Origin: Isoetes taiwanensis
Lineage: Eukaryota; Streptophyta; Lycopodiopsida; Isoetales; Isoetaceae
Reading direction: 5' to 3'
NCBI GenBank assembly: GCA_021234155.1
Contig: JAJEKV010000067.1
Span: 3,217,279-3,281,278 of the forward strand
Length of the DNA: 64,000 bases
Shown: positions 12,855 through 22,946 of the stretch, piece by piece
Numbering within the stretch: the first letter of the stretch is position 1
Layout: each line of letters opens with the position of its first letter
Notes under the pieces: generated by a model
Seen by the model: the letters and a program-made list of their open reading frames with translations, nothing else
Told to the model about the DNA's origin: nothing
Databases searched by the model: none
Program-made: the position numbers and the translations under genes

Positions 12855-13186
12855 GGTATAAATTTATACCGAGATGGCTCTGGATCGGTATAAATTTATC
12901 GCCCGTCTTCGGCGGTATAAATTTATACCGCTCTAGAACACAATCGGTATAAATTTATACCTTAAAGTGTTCTGGGGCGGTATAAATTATACCGCTTCGA
13001 GTACAGCAATATAAATTTATACCGTTTAAGAACACTTGCGGTATAAATTTATACGAATGTGTTCTGGGCGGTATAAATTTATACCTCTCGAGCTTCGTAT
13101 GAAGTATAAATTTATACCCGATCCGGTAAAACCATCTCGATATAAATTTATACCGCTTCAGCTTCGGCTCGAATAAATTTATACCG
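12855..13186. repeat. Palindrome array B, element 1 (11 copies)
   Basis: Eleven copies of CGGTATAAATTTATACCG or variants have core starts at 12855, 12887, 12914, 12946, 12979, 13008, 13040, 13070, 13103, 13139 and 13170. Spacing is 27-36 bp with a mean of 31.5 bp, equal to three turns of B-DNA. The spacers are unrelated. The array fills the intergenic region between divergent genes, where promoters should lie. A single further copy is at 13818. Confidence 0.92.
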
Positions 13187-13870
13187 TTTCAAAATTGTTT
13201 CGGAATCTTGGTGTCTAGTGCTTAAAGAATGGACCCGAACCTCAATATTTTAGTAATATTGTTGAGTTTTAAGCTTAAATAAGACAAAAAAAGTGTTAAT
13301 TAATTGTGGATTTTATGCCCTTTTAGCCTCTGTTTTTTCTGTTTTTGTGTGTCAAAAAGTAAAAAAAATGTTACATTTCTTCTACGAGAAAAAATGGTTT
13401 TAACATACATTCCGGCCCAAGGATAAAATTTGTGCGAAAGGCCAATCTTCGAGCCAATCTTCACAGGCTGCACCTCACGCGCCCACAGACGTCTGAACTA
13501 AAAGACCCGGGCGGAATGTGCGTCCACAGGCGCAAGAGAGAGCAAACCAAGCTGGCGTACTGTTTGCTTGTGCCATCGATCGGGGAAGGGCAAATTACAA
13601 GGCCGATGATTATTATCCTGCGGCGAAATGATAAACACGGTTTACTCTGAAAACGAAGATGAACTTTTAATGAAGTGCATGCATGACAATGGGGAAGTCT
13701 TCTATGTTCTCGATAGTAAAATGCTTAGATTAAGCATGTGCAAGCCCAAAAGGCGTGAATGAGTACATATCTGAAAAATTACAAGGGCGGCTATGTAAGT
13801 TATTCTTAGTGGCTTAACGTATAAATTTATACCGTCATCCTCCTAACTAAACCCTGCATTACAGGATATA

Positions 13871-14815
13871 GTGGACATTTTGATGTCAGTGGTGCTTTGC
13901 GATGAAAAGGTGTTGGTCAAAGGTCTGTGGTACCCCACTACTATCGAAGAGGAAGAAAATGTTGACGAAGTAGAAGAAGAAGAGGAAGAGGAGGAAATAG
14001 TAATACCAAAGGGAAAGGGTAGGAAGCATTCCCTGGTAGTTGATACACAGCCTCCCACCAAAAAAAAAAGACTAGAACCACAAAGGCATTGACTATAGAG
14101 GAGTCGTGAGAAGCTCTTGAAAGGCTCGGGGTGCGGATATTGTTGTGAAGCCCGTGGACAAGTCAAGTGCTATTCTAAAAAAGGTTAATGACACTAAACT
14201 GCTTAAGCAAACAATTTCCTTGACATTGAGCACTATTAAGAGGCCCCCTAAAATGAAGATGGGGTCGAGGTTCTTGGTCACGAAAGTCTGCGGCACATGT
14301 GGCTATACTCAAGCAAAGAATGAGAAGGAATCCTCATGCCCATGTGTTGCCACTTGTTGTAATGGTTGGCGAGTCGGTGCAACCAACTAAAAGATTATAA
14401 AAAGGCTAACTTTGAGGGATTACACATATTTTTGTACTTGGAGGCACACATAGTTACAAAGCAAGGAAGGAACTTTCAAAAGAAGAATCCCGTGAAGTTT
14501 GGAAGAGCGTAGAAGCACATATCTACGTTGGAGTCCGCAGACGAGGAAGCAAAGGTCATTGCCGTGAGTCATAATCTCGACAATGACTTCAGACTAAAAA
14601 TGAGTCTTATAGACAAGATCCGCTTCATGCACCGGGAATACGTAGAGTTCAAGCAAGTGCATGGGGAGGACTTCAAAAAACAAAAGAACAAGCTCCAAGA
14701 ACATCGAGAAGCTTGTGTCACAGAGTGCTGCCTCAGCTACGATTCAGATAAGAAGCCCATAATGGCTGTGAAGCAGTACGACAATTACTTCCAGCTTGCT
14801 TTCAGAGATGGTCAA
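13871..14815 (+). pseudogene. Element 1 N-terminal ParB-like region, frameshifted
   Basis: The first open piece (13871-14092) has an acidic run of glutamates and a nuclear-localisation-like PPTKKKRLEP. The next (14145-14390) has a CGTCGYTQ cysteine pair. The stretch at 14416-14530 gives THIFVLGGTHSYKARKEL, which resembles the GGTH/DGQH nucleotide-binding motif of ParB/sulfiredoxin-fold proteins. Then 14528-14815 gives SADEEAKVIAVSHNLDNDF and a helical segment up to a good donor (GTGAGT at 14816). Frameshifts separate these pieces, so as it stands this half is broken, unless spliced in a way I cannot see. It precedes the methyltransferase exons on the same strand and is very likely the same gene. 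Confidence 0.65.
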
Positions 14816-14919
14816 GTGAGTAAAAGCTTTAATTTAGTGGTCTGTAGTATGCTTAGCATAGCTGAGTTTGTATATTAACATCGAACTTTGTAAATGCGTA
14901 CCAAGGAAGACCAGCCCGC

Positions 14920-15223
14920 GGTATAAATTTATCACCGTGTGCCCTGAGTCCGCGGTTTAAATTTATCTGCGACCCATTACGCGAGCGGTATAAATTTATA
15001 CCGTCACCGTTCGCGGTATAAATTTATACCGTGCACCGATTTTGTATAAATTTATCATGACCCGGCAGATAAATTTATACTGCGTGCACGGGTGGCCGAT
15101 ATAAATTTATACCGTTCCTGGCAACGGTATAAATTTATACCGTGCAGTTGTGATTGATATAAATTTATACCGTTCTCGGCAACGGTATAAATTTATCGTG
15201 TTTCAGGCATATAAATTTATACC
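14920..15223. repeat. Palindrome array C, element 1 (11 copies, intronic)
   Basis: Eleven copies start at 14920, 14954, 14987, 15015, 15043, 15066, 15098, 15126, 15156, 15184 and 15208, with a mean spacing of 28.8 bp. The array lies within an apparent intron: a CAA/GTGAGT donor is at 14816 and methyltransferase coding sequence resumes by 15438. Confidence 0.92.
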
Positions 15224-15437
15224 GTGGCTGGTATTCCGTGTGCAATAATATAGTAGACAGAGTAACAAACGCTTGTTAAGCCATTCAACACTAAAATACT
15301 TGTGTTGGATTCCATCGCGGTGTGTGGGATCTTCAAGAAAGAATATTTTGTATGTTCGAAGATGGTGAGCTGAAAGAACAATCTAGCTCTGCCGGAAAAA
15401 AAACCAAAAAAAAGGTGGTGAGGCAAAACAAAAAAAC

Positions 15438-17214
15438 ATGAGCATTGTACCCTGGACGCAGCTACAGGGTTTGAAAAGCAAAGAAATTTTTGTAAGACTT
15501 CTAGAAAAAGTTGTGGCAAAAGAATTTACTCTCGACGAAATGGCCAAAGAAGCTAAGACGTAAGCCACACTTTTATGTCGTGTTCTTTTTTTCTTAATTT
15601 TGTTTGATCACATTTTTCCCTCTGCAGTCAGAAAGACATTGTCACCTGCCAGGCAGAATTAATGAAGCAACTTAACCTGGAGGACTGGGAGGAGTGCAAG
15701 GCTTTATATCCAACCTCTACTACAGATACTATTATTAGAGAGCACGCTGTTAACTTCAGTGGCTGGGTAAGTTGTACAGAAAATACTTTTTATTTTCGTG
15801 CCTTTGTCTCACAGTTTTCTTGCAGAATAAGAAGAAAGGCCTACCAACAGGATTTTTAAACCTGGTTCGTAGGGCCAAGGAGGAGAGGCAGAGACTGAAA
15901 GCAATTGAGCAAGGAAAGCAAGTCAGCACTAGCAGCTTTGACACTACTTACGAGAGATTTATTACATTTGATCAGGACGTCCAGTACAGGGTTGTTCAGA
16001 GTGACTGCACGAGGCTGGGGACTCTTTTAGACAAACAAAACTTTACGTTATGCATTGCAGATATTCCATATGGCTTCAAAATCAAGGATAGCACTTTTGA
16101 CGAGGAGGCTTTTACTCACGTGCAAGTCCGTTCTTTCTTGGATGGCCTAAAAGAAGTCACGACATCTGAAAACTGGAGGGTCATCATTTTTCATTCCGAC
16201 CTGCAGACGATGTCGGTGCTAAAGCCATTGGGAGCTGTCTGTAACGCGGGCTTCGAAAACTGCGTATGGTAAGCTTTGAATTTCTTGCTTTTCTATTTAC
16301 TTTAACACCACGGTATAAATTTATACCACAGTCGCCTCGTGGTATAAATTTATACAGCAAGGCAATGGTGGTATGAATTTATACCGCCACACCACTTAAC
16401 TAACTTATTTTGTTCGTTTTCTTTCTGCCAATGTTTAATTGCTTTTTTGTTTGGCAGGCTAAAAACAAATGTCAAAGGACATGGTGGTGGTCCGCGCTTA
16501 GTAAGCTGCTTTGAACATTTCCATATTGGTTTTTACAGCGCGAACGCCAAAAAAACCATGGTTCATTTCAACACGCAGAATGAAAAGACTCCACCCTGCA
16601 ACGCCTTTCAGTTTCCGGCTGTTCTACAAAAATTGAGAGACCCACAACGACAAGGAGCTGTGGTATCTCATTATCAAAAGCCACAGCGGCTAATTAATAA
16701 TTTAATTCAGTGGTTTTCTCGCCCAGGAGACTGGATTCTAGATGCATTTTCAGGCTCAGGCACCACAGCAGTTTGCGCCCTTAAGCAAGGGCGCAATGTT
16801 GTCTCCGTCGACATAGACCAGGACAAAATAAGTTTCATCAGGACCAGGATAAGCTCTTGTGAATCCTTTCCTGATGAAAATGAGGAACTGGGAGCAAAGA
16901 ACGGTGCCAGCGATGTTAAAGGCACTTATACAGAAATACAGCCTCCACTTACAGGAAGAAAAGATGAGGAGGTGGAGTTTGTCGACTTGGAGCCTGTGGT
17001 GCCTGAGCAAGAGAAACCGCCTGTGCCGGTAGGACTCGAATCAGAAGGAGGCGTCTCTGCTGTTGTAAGCTCGCAAGAGCCAGATCCTAAGGGATTAGAG
17101 AGTCATGTGGACTGGGGAGAGCAGTATAAATTTATACAGACAGAGTTCTTAACTACTTCCATTGTAAACTATGTGCTAAGTATTATTGTAATTTATTTTG
17201 ATGAAGATTTTTAA
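15438..17214 (+). CDS. N4/N6-type DNA methyltransferase (beta order), four exons
   Basis: Four exons, 15438-15559, 15628-15766, 15826-16268 and 16458-17214, join in phase through GT-AG introns to give 486 residues from the in-frame ATG at 15438. The real start is probably further upstream. The domain has the beta-class order: motif IV CIADIPYGF (DIPY at 16060-16071) comes first, then FQFPAVLQ and QRLINNLIQWFSRPGDW, then the SAM-binding motif ILDAFSGSGTTAVCALKQGR (from about 16735) and VVSVDID. The family transfers methyl groups to exocyclic amines of adenine or cytosine; DIPY is nearer DPPY than SPPY, so the target base is unclear. The last ~70 residues are acidic and variable, and one element palindrome (17123) is read as QYKFIQ. 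It is an accessory gene of element 1. Confidence 0.85.
16312..16385. repeat. Palindrome array D, element 1 (3 copies, intronic)
   Basis: Three copies start at 16312, 16341 and 16370 (spacing 29 bp), entirely inside the 16269-16457 intron of the methyltransferase gene. The intron's splice sites are intact. Confidence 0.92.
17123..17138. repeat. Single element-1 palindrome inside coding sequence
   Basis: AGTATAAATTTATACA is one base off the palindrome consensus at each end and lies inside the last methyltransferase exon. It is the only one of the 33 copies in open coding sequence. Confidence 0.8.
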
Positions 17215-17581
17215 ATTGAAAGCTTTGTCTCTTCAACAATACTTAATTAAAACAACTCTTTCTTGCTCCATGATTTCACACTCTTTGTCTTTCCAATGTT
17301 TGACTTTCTTAGTACTTATATTAAGCTTGCAAAAAAACAAACTATATTTCCTTCTGTTTTTAACAATAAATACTTACTGAGTTATCAAAATTAATGTATC
17401 TCTCCTCAAAACAAGCATTTTTTTTTTTTTGCCCTCTTTTAAAAATGAAAAGACTTCAAAAATGTTGCGTTTTTGGGGGGATTCCGAATGCTAATTGCTC
17501 AACAATCTATTTTGCTCCCTATTTTGTGTGTTTTTTTCAAGTTTTCTATTTTTATAAAGGAATCTTTCAAACGCACTTCTT

Positions 17582-17611
17582 AAATAAGTGCGTTTCATTT
17601 TAAACCTTGTT
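17582..17611 (-). repeat. Right terminal inverted repeat of element 1
   Basis: Read on the minus strand it starts AACAAGGTTTAAAATGAAAC, one mismatch from the left copy over 30 bp. A related GAAAGATTCC motif follows inside. The stretch 17215-17581 between gene end and TIR is AT-rich and without further genes. Confidence 0.85.
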
Positions 17612-17615
17612 ACAA
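17612..17615. other. Target duplication ACAA, right of element 1
   Basis: This is the partner of the ACAA at 8849-8852. The pre-insertion leader would read continuously across a single ACAA-containing site. Confidence 0.75.
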
Positions 17616-17640
17616 ACTCTTCTCTGATTCTTGTTTCAGA

Positions 17641-17652
17641 GCTCTGATACCA
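17641..17652 (-). promoter_or_regulatory. Primer-binding site (initiator Met tRNA)
   Basis: On the minus strand TGGTATCAGAGC directly follows the LTR end. This is the standard plant copia primer site complementary to initiator methionine tRNA. It fixes both the LTR boundary and the orientation of the gag-only element. Confidence 0.9.
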
Positions 17653-17719
17653 TGAAACAATTACAATACAAGGCACAGATAAAAGAAAATTATGAGATGC
17701 CCGTTATGGAGGACCTCAA
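17653..17719 (-). repeat. 5' LTR of the gag-only element, inner part
   Basis: The LTR begins with TGAAACAATTAC on the plus strand next to the PBS and runs to the TCAA where element 2 entered. The other half continues at 34627-34713. Confidence 0.85.
17716..17719. other. Target duplication TCAA, left of element 2
   Basis: TCAA precedes the left TIR and recurs at 34623-34626 after the right TIR. The uninterrupted LTR copy at 7740-7900 contains it once. Confidence 0.8.
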
Positions 17720-17750
17720 AACCATCATCCAATTAAATTGGGATTATGTC
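17720..17750 (+). repeat. Left terminal inverted repeat of element 2
   Basis: The 31-bp repeat starts AACCATCATCCAATTAAATT and ends GGGATTATGTC. The internal CCAATTAAATTGG is itself palindromic. The half-motif CACGCCA of the element palindrome occurs shortly after. The rest up to 17983 holds no recognisable gene. Confidence 0.85.
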
Positions 17751-17983
17751 AACTCCAAAATCACGCCAACCTGCTGTTGTCTTCTAGGGGGTTTTTGTTT
17801 TTTTTAATCTTTTTTTTTAGACTTTAAAAATAACGTAAGGTTGCGATTCACGTGTGACGTTTCATATGCGAATTGAAATATGCAAAAATGAAGAGCAAGT
17901 TGCTAACATAGATGAGACCAAAATTGAAGAGCATTTAGATGATAATATTAGGTTTGATAATAACAGATTGCATTATTTGCGAG

Positions 17984-18336
17984 TGTTGCAATCAGAGATC
18001 CCAGAACCCACCGGTCTGTTTCTGACTATTTCTGAGCCCACTGAACTATTCTGGAGTACTTCCGACAGCCCAAGCACAATCCAGATACTGAGATTTCCCT
18101 GCACAGGTCTGCTTTTCTCCTTCCGGCCCTCTTCCTGTTGCCCTCTCCCGACTCTTCTCTCGGTTTCGATCTCGCTCCTCGAGATCCTCTCAGCCAGGTG
18201 CGTCTCTGTGCTTCCCTTTTTACTTCCCGCTACGTCTGTTTGGATTCCCCGATCGGATGTCCACCGCCTCCGTGTTCAAGCCACGTGGTACCGTCTTCCT
18301 TTTTCCGATTGTTCTACATAAAGGCTAATTTCAACA
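17984..18336 (-). repeat. 3' LTR of the nested copia element
   Basis: This 353-bp LTR is alignable throughout with 22947-23300, with many substitutions and short indels. Many CpG sites of the other copy are CA, TG or otherwise altered here. Confidence 0.92.
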
Positions 18337-18576
18337 AACTCCCCTTTAGCCTTTTTATGGTCTGGCAACCCCACTAGGTTCTTCGGCGGTCACTAGTTTG
18401 GGCTCGGGCAAAGCCCCTTTGTTAACATATCTACTGCTTTGAAGATGGGTGGGAATATATGTCACATTTATCTCCCCCTTTTCACTTCATCTCAGATGAA
18501 ATGATGGTGAATGTCGATGTGCTTAGTTCTAGAGTGTTGAATTGGATTCTTCGTCATTGCCACCCCGCTCTTATTA

Positions 18577-21433
18577 TCACAAAGATGGCCACGGTAGCTT
18601 AAGCGATGAATTCCCCCAATTCTTTAAGCATTCTCTGTGCCAAATTATTTCTGAGGCTGCCATGGACACCGCTACATATTCTGCTTCCGCACTAGACTTG
18701 GCAACACATTCCTGCTTTTTACTTGCCCAAGATATTGCTGCATCCCCAAGTTTGCACAAATAACCCGGATGTGGACTTCTACATCATCGATATCTCCTCC
18801 CAATCTGGCGTCGCATAACCAACCAATTTGTTCTCTGCACCCTTTGAAAAACAAATTCCGTGTGTTGCTGTTCCTTTTAAGTATCTGAGTACTCTTTTCG
18901 CCGCTACCCAATGCTGTATTCCAGGGTTATTGCAAAATCTGCTTAGCAAGTTAACCACATAAGTGATGTCTGGTCGAGTGCAATTTGCAATGTATAACAA
19001 GCAACCAACCAATGATCTGTAAGGTCTCGCCTTCATTTCCTTAATCTCCTTTGGGGTCTTAGAGCACATACCTCCACGATTCTCACTCCCAAGCCATAGG
19101 TGTTTTGTTGGATTGCATTCAAGCATCCCGAATTTAGCTAATACTCCCTTAATATTTTGTTCCCTGCGTAGATAGAGCAATCCCCAGTTCTTTATCCCTC
19201 ACGAACTTCCATTCCTAGCAATTTCTCCAAATCTCCCATGTCCGCTATCCGAATCGACCATTCAAAGAATGCTTTGCAATCTATCAACAAAAACTCGTCA
19301 TTGCTCACGATGACGCAATCATCCACATAGAGGGCCATAATCAGACATTTGTCCCCATTCCTTTTCATGTATAGATTACCCTCAGTTCTTAACTTTGCAA
19401 ATCCTGCAGAAATAAGGAACCTGTTTATGCACAAATACCACTGCCTGGCTGCTTGCCTCAGTCCGTAAACCGCCTTTTTTAATTTACACACCATGTTCTG
19501 ACCTTGTTCATAGCCTTGTGGCTGCTCCATGTATATTTCTTCGTCTAAATCCCCATTCAAGAACGCAGTCTTAACATCCATATGGTTTATCTCCATATCA
19601 TTCTGCACTGCAACTGCAAGAAGTGTCCTCAGGCTGGTTACTTTGACAATAGGCGAGAATGTATCCTTATAGTCCATGCCTTCTTCTTGAGTATACCCTT
19701 TTGCAACCAGCCTCGCTTTATACCGCTCTACTGATCCATCTGCTTTTCTTTTAATTTTAAAAAGCCATTTACTCCCCACTACATTCTTATCTTTTGGCCG
19801 CGACACGAGTTCATAGGTGCCTGTCCTTTTAAATGAATCTAATTCACTTTGCATGGCCTCTTTCCATCGATCTGCATCCTTTCTTTCCAGGGCTTCTTCT
19901 ACTGTTTCCGGCTCCACTGTACAAGACAATATCTTAGGCTTCCTTGGTCTGGTTGTCTTCCCACCTTCTGCTCTGCCATACAAACTTGTGTCGAATGAAA
20001 CTCCGGCTTTTAGACGTTCTACATCACTACGTCGAGTTCTCCTACTTCCTTCTCCCACCTGAGGTCCAGGTTCTGGCGCACTATTGGTATCAACAACCTC
20101 ATGCACCTCCTCTGGCTCGACTTCCGGTTCATGAGGTGCACTATCGGACTCAATGACCTCATACACCTCATCCGGTCCCACGTCTGTTTCTTCAATCTCT
20201 GCACTAGTCTCCGTGTCCTCTTCACTTTCTGACTCCACATCGATTTCATCTTCCTTTAACATCGTAGCCTTTGTTTTCTCTTTGACATCTGCTTGCTCAG
20301 TCTCCAAGTATTCGGTTGGCACCCACTCATCTGCTTCATGCTGGCTTAGACTTTTTCTATCTTTGTATAGAACATTCTCATTAAAAACGACATCCCTACT
20401 AACATACACTTTACGTGTGACTGGTTCATACAATCTGTAGCCATTTGTCTGCTCATCGTAGCCCACCAGGAAGGTACAAATACTCCGATCATCCAGCTTT
20501 CTCCTTAACTCTTCCGGTACCATCATATAAGCTAGACACCCATAGACTTTAAATCTTTTCACTGATTGTTTCCTGCCTGTCCAATACTCTTCTGGCACTC
20601 CTCCTTTCACTGCAACTGTCGGCAACCTATTTTGAATGTAGCAGGCAGCTGCGACAGCTTCTCCCCATAGACTGTTCGGCAAACCTGCATGCTTAAGCAT
20701 GGATCTAGCTGCATTCATGATGGTGCGATTTTTGCGCTCAGCTACCCCATTCTGCTGCGGTGTGTACCTGCATGTATATTGTCTCCGTATCCCTTGCACT
20801 TGACAATACCTACAAAATTCAGATGATCTATACTCTCCACCAAGGTCAGACCTTAGACATTTAACCTTCAGTGATGTTTCCCTTTCAACCTCTGCAACAT
20901 ATAATCTAAATGCATCAAATACTTGATCTTTGGTCTTTAAAAAATAGCATTTAGTACGTCTACTGTAATCGTCAATAAAGGTAGCGAAGTAGGATTTCGC
21001 TCCTCTACTCTCAACCTGCATAGGCCCGCAAACATCTGAATGTACTAATTCAAGTAATTCATGCGCCCTTTTCCCTTTATTTCTAAATGCCACTCTATTT
21101 TGTTTTCCCAACATGCAAGCTTCACACACGTCATCAACCTCACAATCCTCATAATCAAGCTCATCTAAAAGATTGTGCCTTTTTGCTATTTTAATGTTGT
21201 CATAGCAGACATGCCCTAACCTCAAGTGCCAAAGTCTTAAGCTATCAAGGGGAGATACCTTATTGATGGTATCATTCACATCCAATTCAAACAGATTTCC
21301 TCTTCTTTGAGCTTCAAACAATTTAATGCCTCCTCTGATGAATTTGCATCCATACTTATGAAAAAATAAATCATATCCATTATCTACCAAATTGGCAACT
21401 GAAATTAAATTAAACAACATTCCCGGCACAAAT
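18577..21433 (-). pseudogene. Copia Pol: integrase, reverse transcriptase, RNase H
   Basis: A 745-residue open frame (21429-19192) starts at the protease end (MPGMLFNLISVANL). It holds the HHCC zinc-binding region ending CEACMLGKQ, the integrase core (VHSDVCGPM, LRSDLGGEYRSSEF, TPQQNGVAERKNRT) and the reverse transcriptase (YKARLVAKGYTQEEG, MDVKTAFLNGDL, ALYVDDCVIVSND). RNase H follows in other frames (18577-19180), with CVAKSSAEAEYVAVS. At least two frameshifts near 19185 and 18780 break the polyprotein, so it is dead, although most catalytic residues remain. Confidence 0.92.
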
Positions 21434-21437
21434 AATG

Positions 21438-21759
21438 GGGTAAAAGCATGTTAGGGTGTACCACTTTTGGAACCTGCAAAAGTACATACACTAGGTACTT
21501 CAGAACTGGGTACTTTCTCATTTTTCTTTTCATTAAAACTAATACAAAAATCCAAAATAAAAGTCAAGGACATGGTAATATTCAAAGTTAAGATAAAGAT
21601 AATGCTATCGGAGACCAATATATATATAAAAAGTTCTAAAACATACCTTATATTGAGATATTATACAGGTACCCAGTACCCAGTCCTGGCTACCTTTTTA
21701 GGTACCTTTTTAGTCACTAAATAATACTTTTTAAGGGACACCCTAACATGCTTTTACCC
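21438..21759. mobile_element. 322-bp MITE with 22-bp perfect TIRs and 4-bp target duplication
   Basis: Ends are GGGTAAAAGCATGTTAGGGT (22 bp perfect in all) on one side and its complement on the other. AATG flanks both sides (21434-21437 and 21760-21763). It splits the copia codons for a DTLxVPGM motif, and removing it restores the frame. It has no coding capacity. A 4-bp duplication excludes hAT, Mutator and Tc1/mariner. Sola, piggyBac-like (though the site is not TTAA) or the family of elements 1 and 2 remain possible. Confidence 0.9.
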
Positions 21760-22924
21760 AATGTATCTGGCAAACTCAAAACATTCTTGCCTTTAACTAG
21801 AATATGCAAACTCCCTTTTCCAAGCACCTTTTGCATTGTTCCATTGCCCATCTGAACAGCCTTGCAATCCATACTTGGCTCAATGCATTTCAACATGTCA
21901 GGCGAGCTCACTATGGAGACTTCAGCTCCAGAATCTACAGTCAGGGTATTAGTTTTGTCCAAATTTTTCTTTGCGACATTAATTTTCGAGATGTGATGCT
22001 TATTTTTGAAAAATGATTTGCAAGTACTTACTTCTTCTTCTGTGAGAGCTCCCACGGTCGGCGCTTTTGCCTCAGACGTCTCTCCAACTGCTGCCACCAC
22101 AGTGCGTCCCCTTCCACGACCAAACGAACCACGACCACGTCCTCGAGTCCATTTCTCTCGATTCGGGCACTCCGCCTTGATGTGACCAAATTCCTCACAT
22201 CCGTAGCACTGTATCTCGGCTCTCCATCTTCCTCTGCCTCTTCCGCGCCCTCGACCTCTCTCTCTGCTAGATTCTCCTGCATATAAGGTAATAGGGTGTT
22301 CTTCTGTCTCCCCTGGCACTGGTTTCACCAACACCTCCTGCTCAAGCTCAGTTCTAATTGCTTCTATTGCTTCATCCAGGGTGGATGTAGTCCTCCTTAC
22401 TAGCATAGCTAAATCTTTAAATGAAATTTGAAATGCTCTGGTTAAGGCCAATACCTTCTGCTGCTCACTATAACGCGCTCCAGCTCCATCCAAATCGTGC
22501 AAAAGCAATCTTAGATTTCGTATCAAGCTCTTTAGATCATCACCTTTCTTGAATTGCAGGTTGCGCAATTTCATTTCCAGGATGACGTCTTCTCTTCATA
22601 TCTTTTTAGAAGATATTTCCATATCTCTCTGGCCTGTTTGTGCTGAATTTCAAGCACAATGTCACCACCCAGTTTTGCCATGATAATGGCTTTGGCGATC
22701 TCCTCCCTTTCATCATCTGAAATTCTAGTTTCCTCAGATCCTGATGCTTCCGCTTTCACTTTAGATTTAGGCGGAATCTCCCTCTCTTTGGCTGGATCAA
22801 CCAAATCCCACAGCTTGTCTACCTTCAGGGCCTGCATGATTTTGGCCTTCCAAAGCTGAAAGCCAATGTCTCCATCGAATACTTCAGTACTGTTGAGATA
22901 GGTCAATGCCAATCGGCTGGCCAT
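21760..22924 (-). pseudogene. Copia Gag and protease N-terminus, frameshifted
   Basis: Gag starts at 22924 (MASRLALTYLNSTEVFDG) and runs to a frameshift near 22572. It then continues in a second frame through the UBN2-type Gag core, an arginine-glycine tract, the zinc knuckle CYGCEEFGHIKAEC and the protease active site TVDSGAEVS. The frame is cut by the MITE at 21759. Gag forms particles and the aspartic protease matures the polyprotein. Confidence 0.88.
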
Positions 22925-22946
22925 ATCCTTCTAGCTCGATACCCTT

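Larger units (their letters stand above)
8853..17611. mobile_element. Element 1: 8.76-kb DNA transposon with DUF7869-type transposase and DNA methyltransferase
   Basis: The element is bounded by 30-bp terminal inverted repeats with one mismatch and flanked by the 4-bp duplication ACAA. It lies in the leader of a gag-only retrotransposon; removing it restores a sensible leader between PBS and gag ATG, which confirms both boundaries. It encodes a decayed transposase on the minus strand (9302-12316) and, divergently, a ParB-like/N4-N6 methyltransferase gene on the plus strand (13871-17214). Its non-coding parts hold 33 copies of an AT-rich palindrome. Element 2 has the same plan, so I treat them as two members of one family. 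Confidence 0.85.

Noticed and set aside
12855-15223. Ordinary satellite DNA made of TATAAATTTATA units
   Set aside because: Only the palindrome is conserved; spacer sequence and length vary freely, unlike a satellite monomer.
8853-17611. A restriction-modification system
   Set aside because: No nuclease-like gene accompanies the methyltransferase; the neighbour is a transposase.
20153-20440. Plus-strand frame of 95 codons rich in Ser/Thr
   Set aside because: It is the antisense shadow of the acidic hinge of the copia pol frame.
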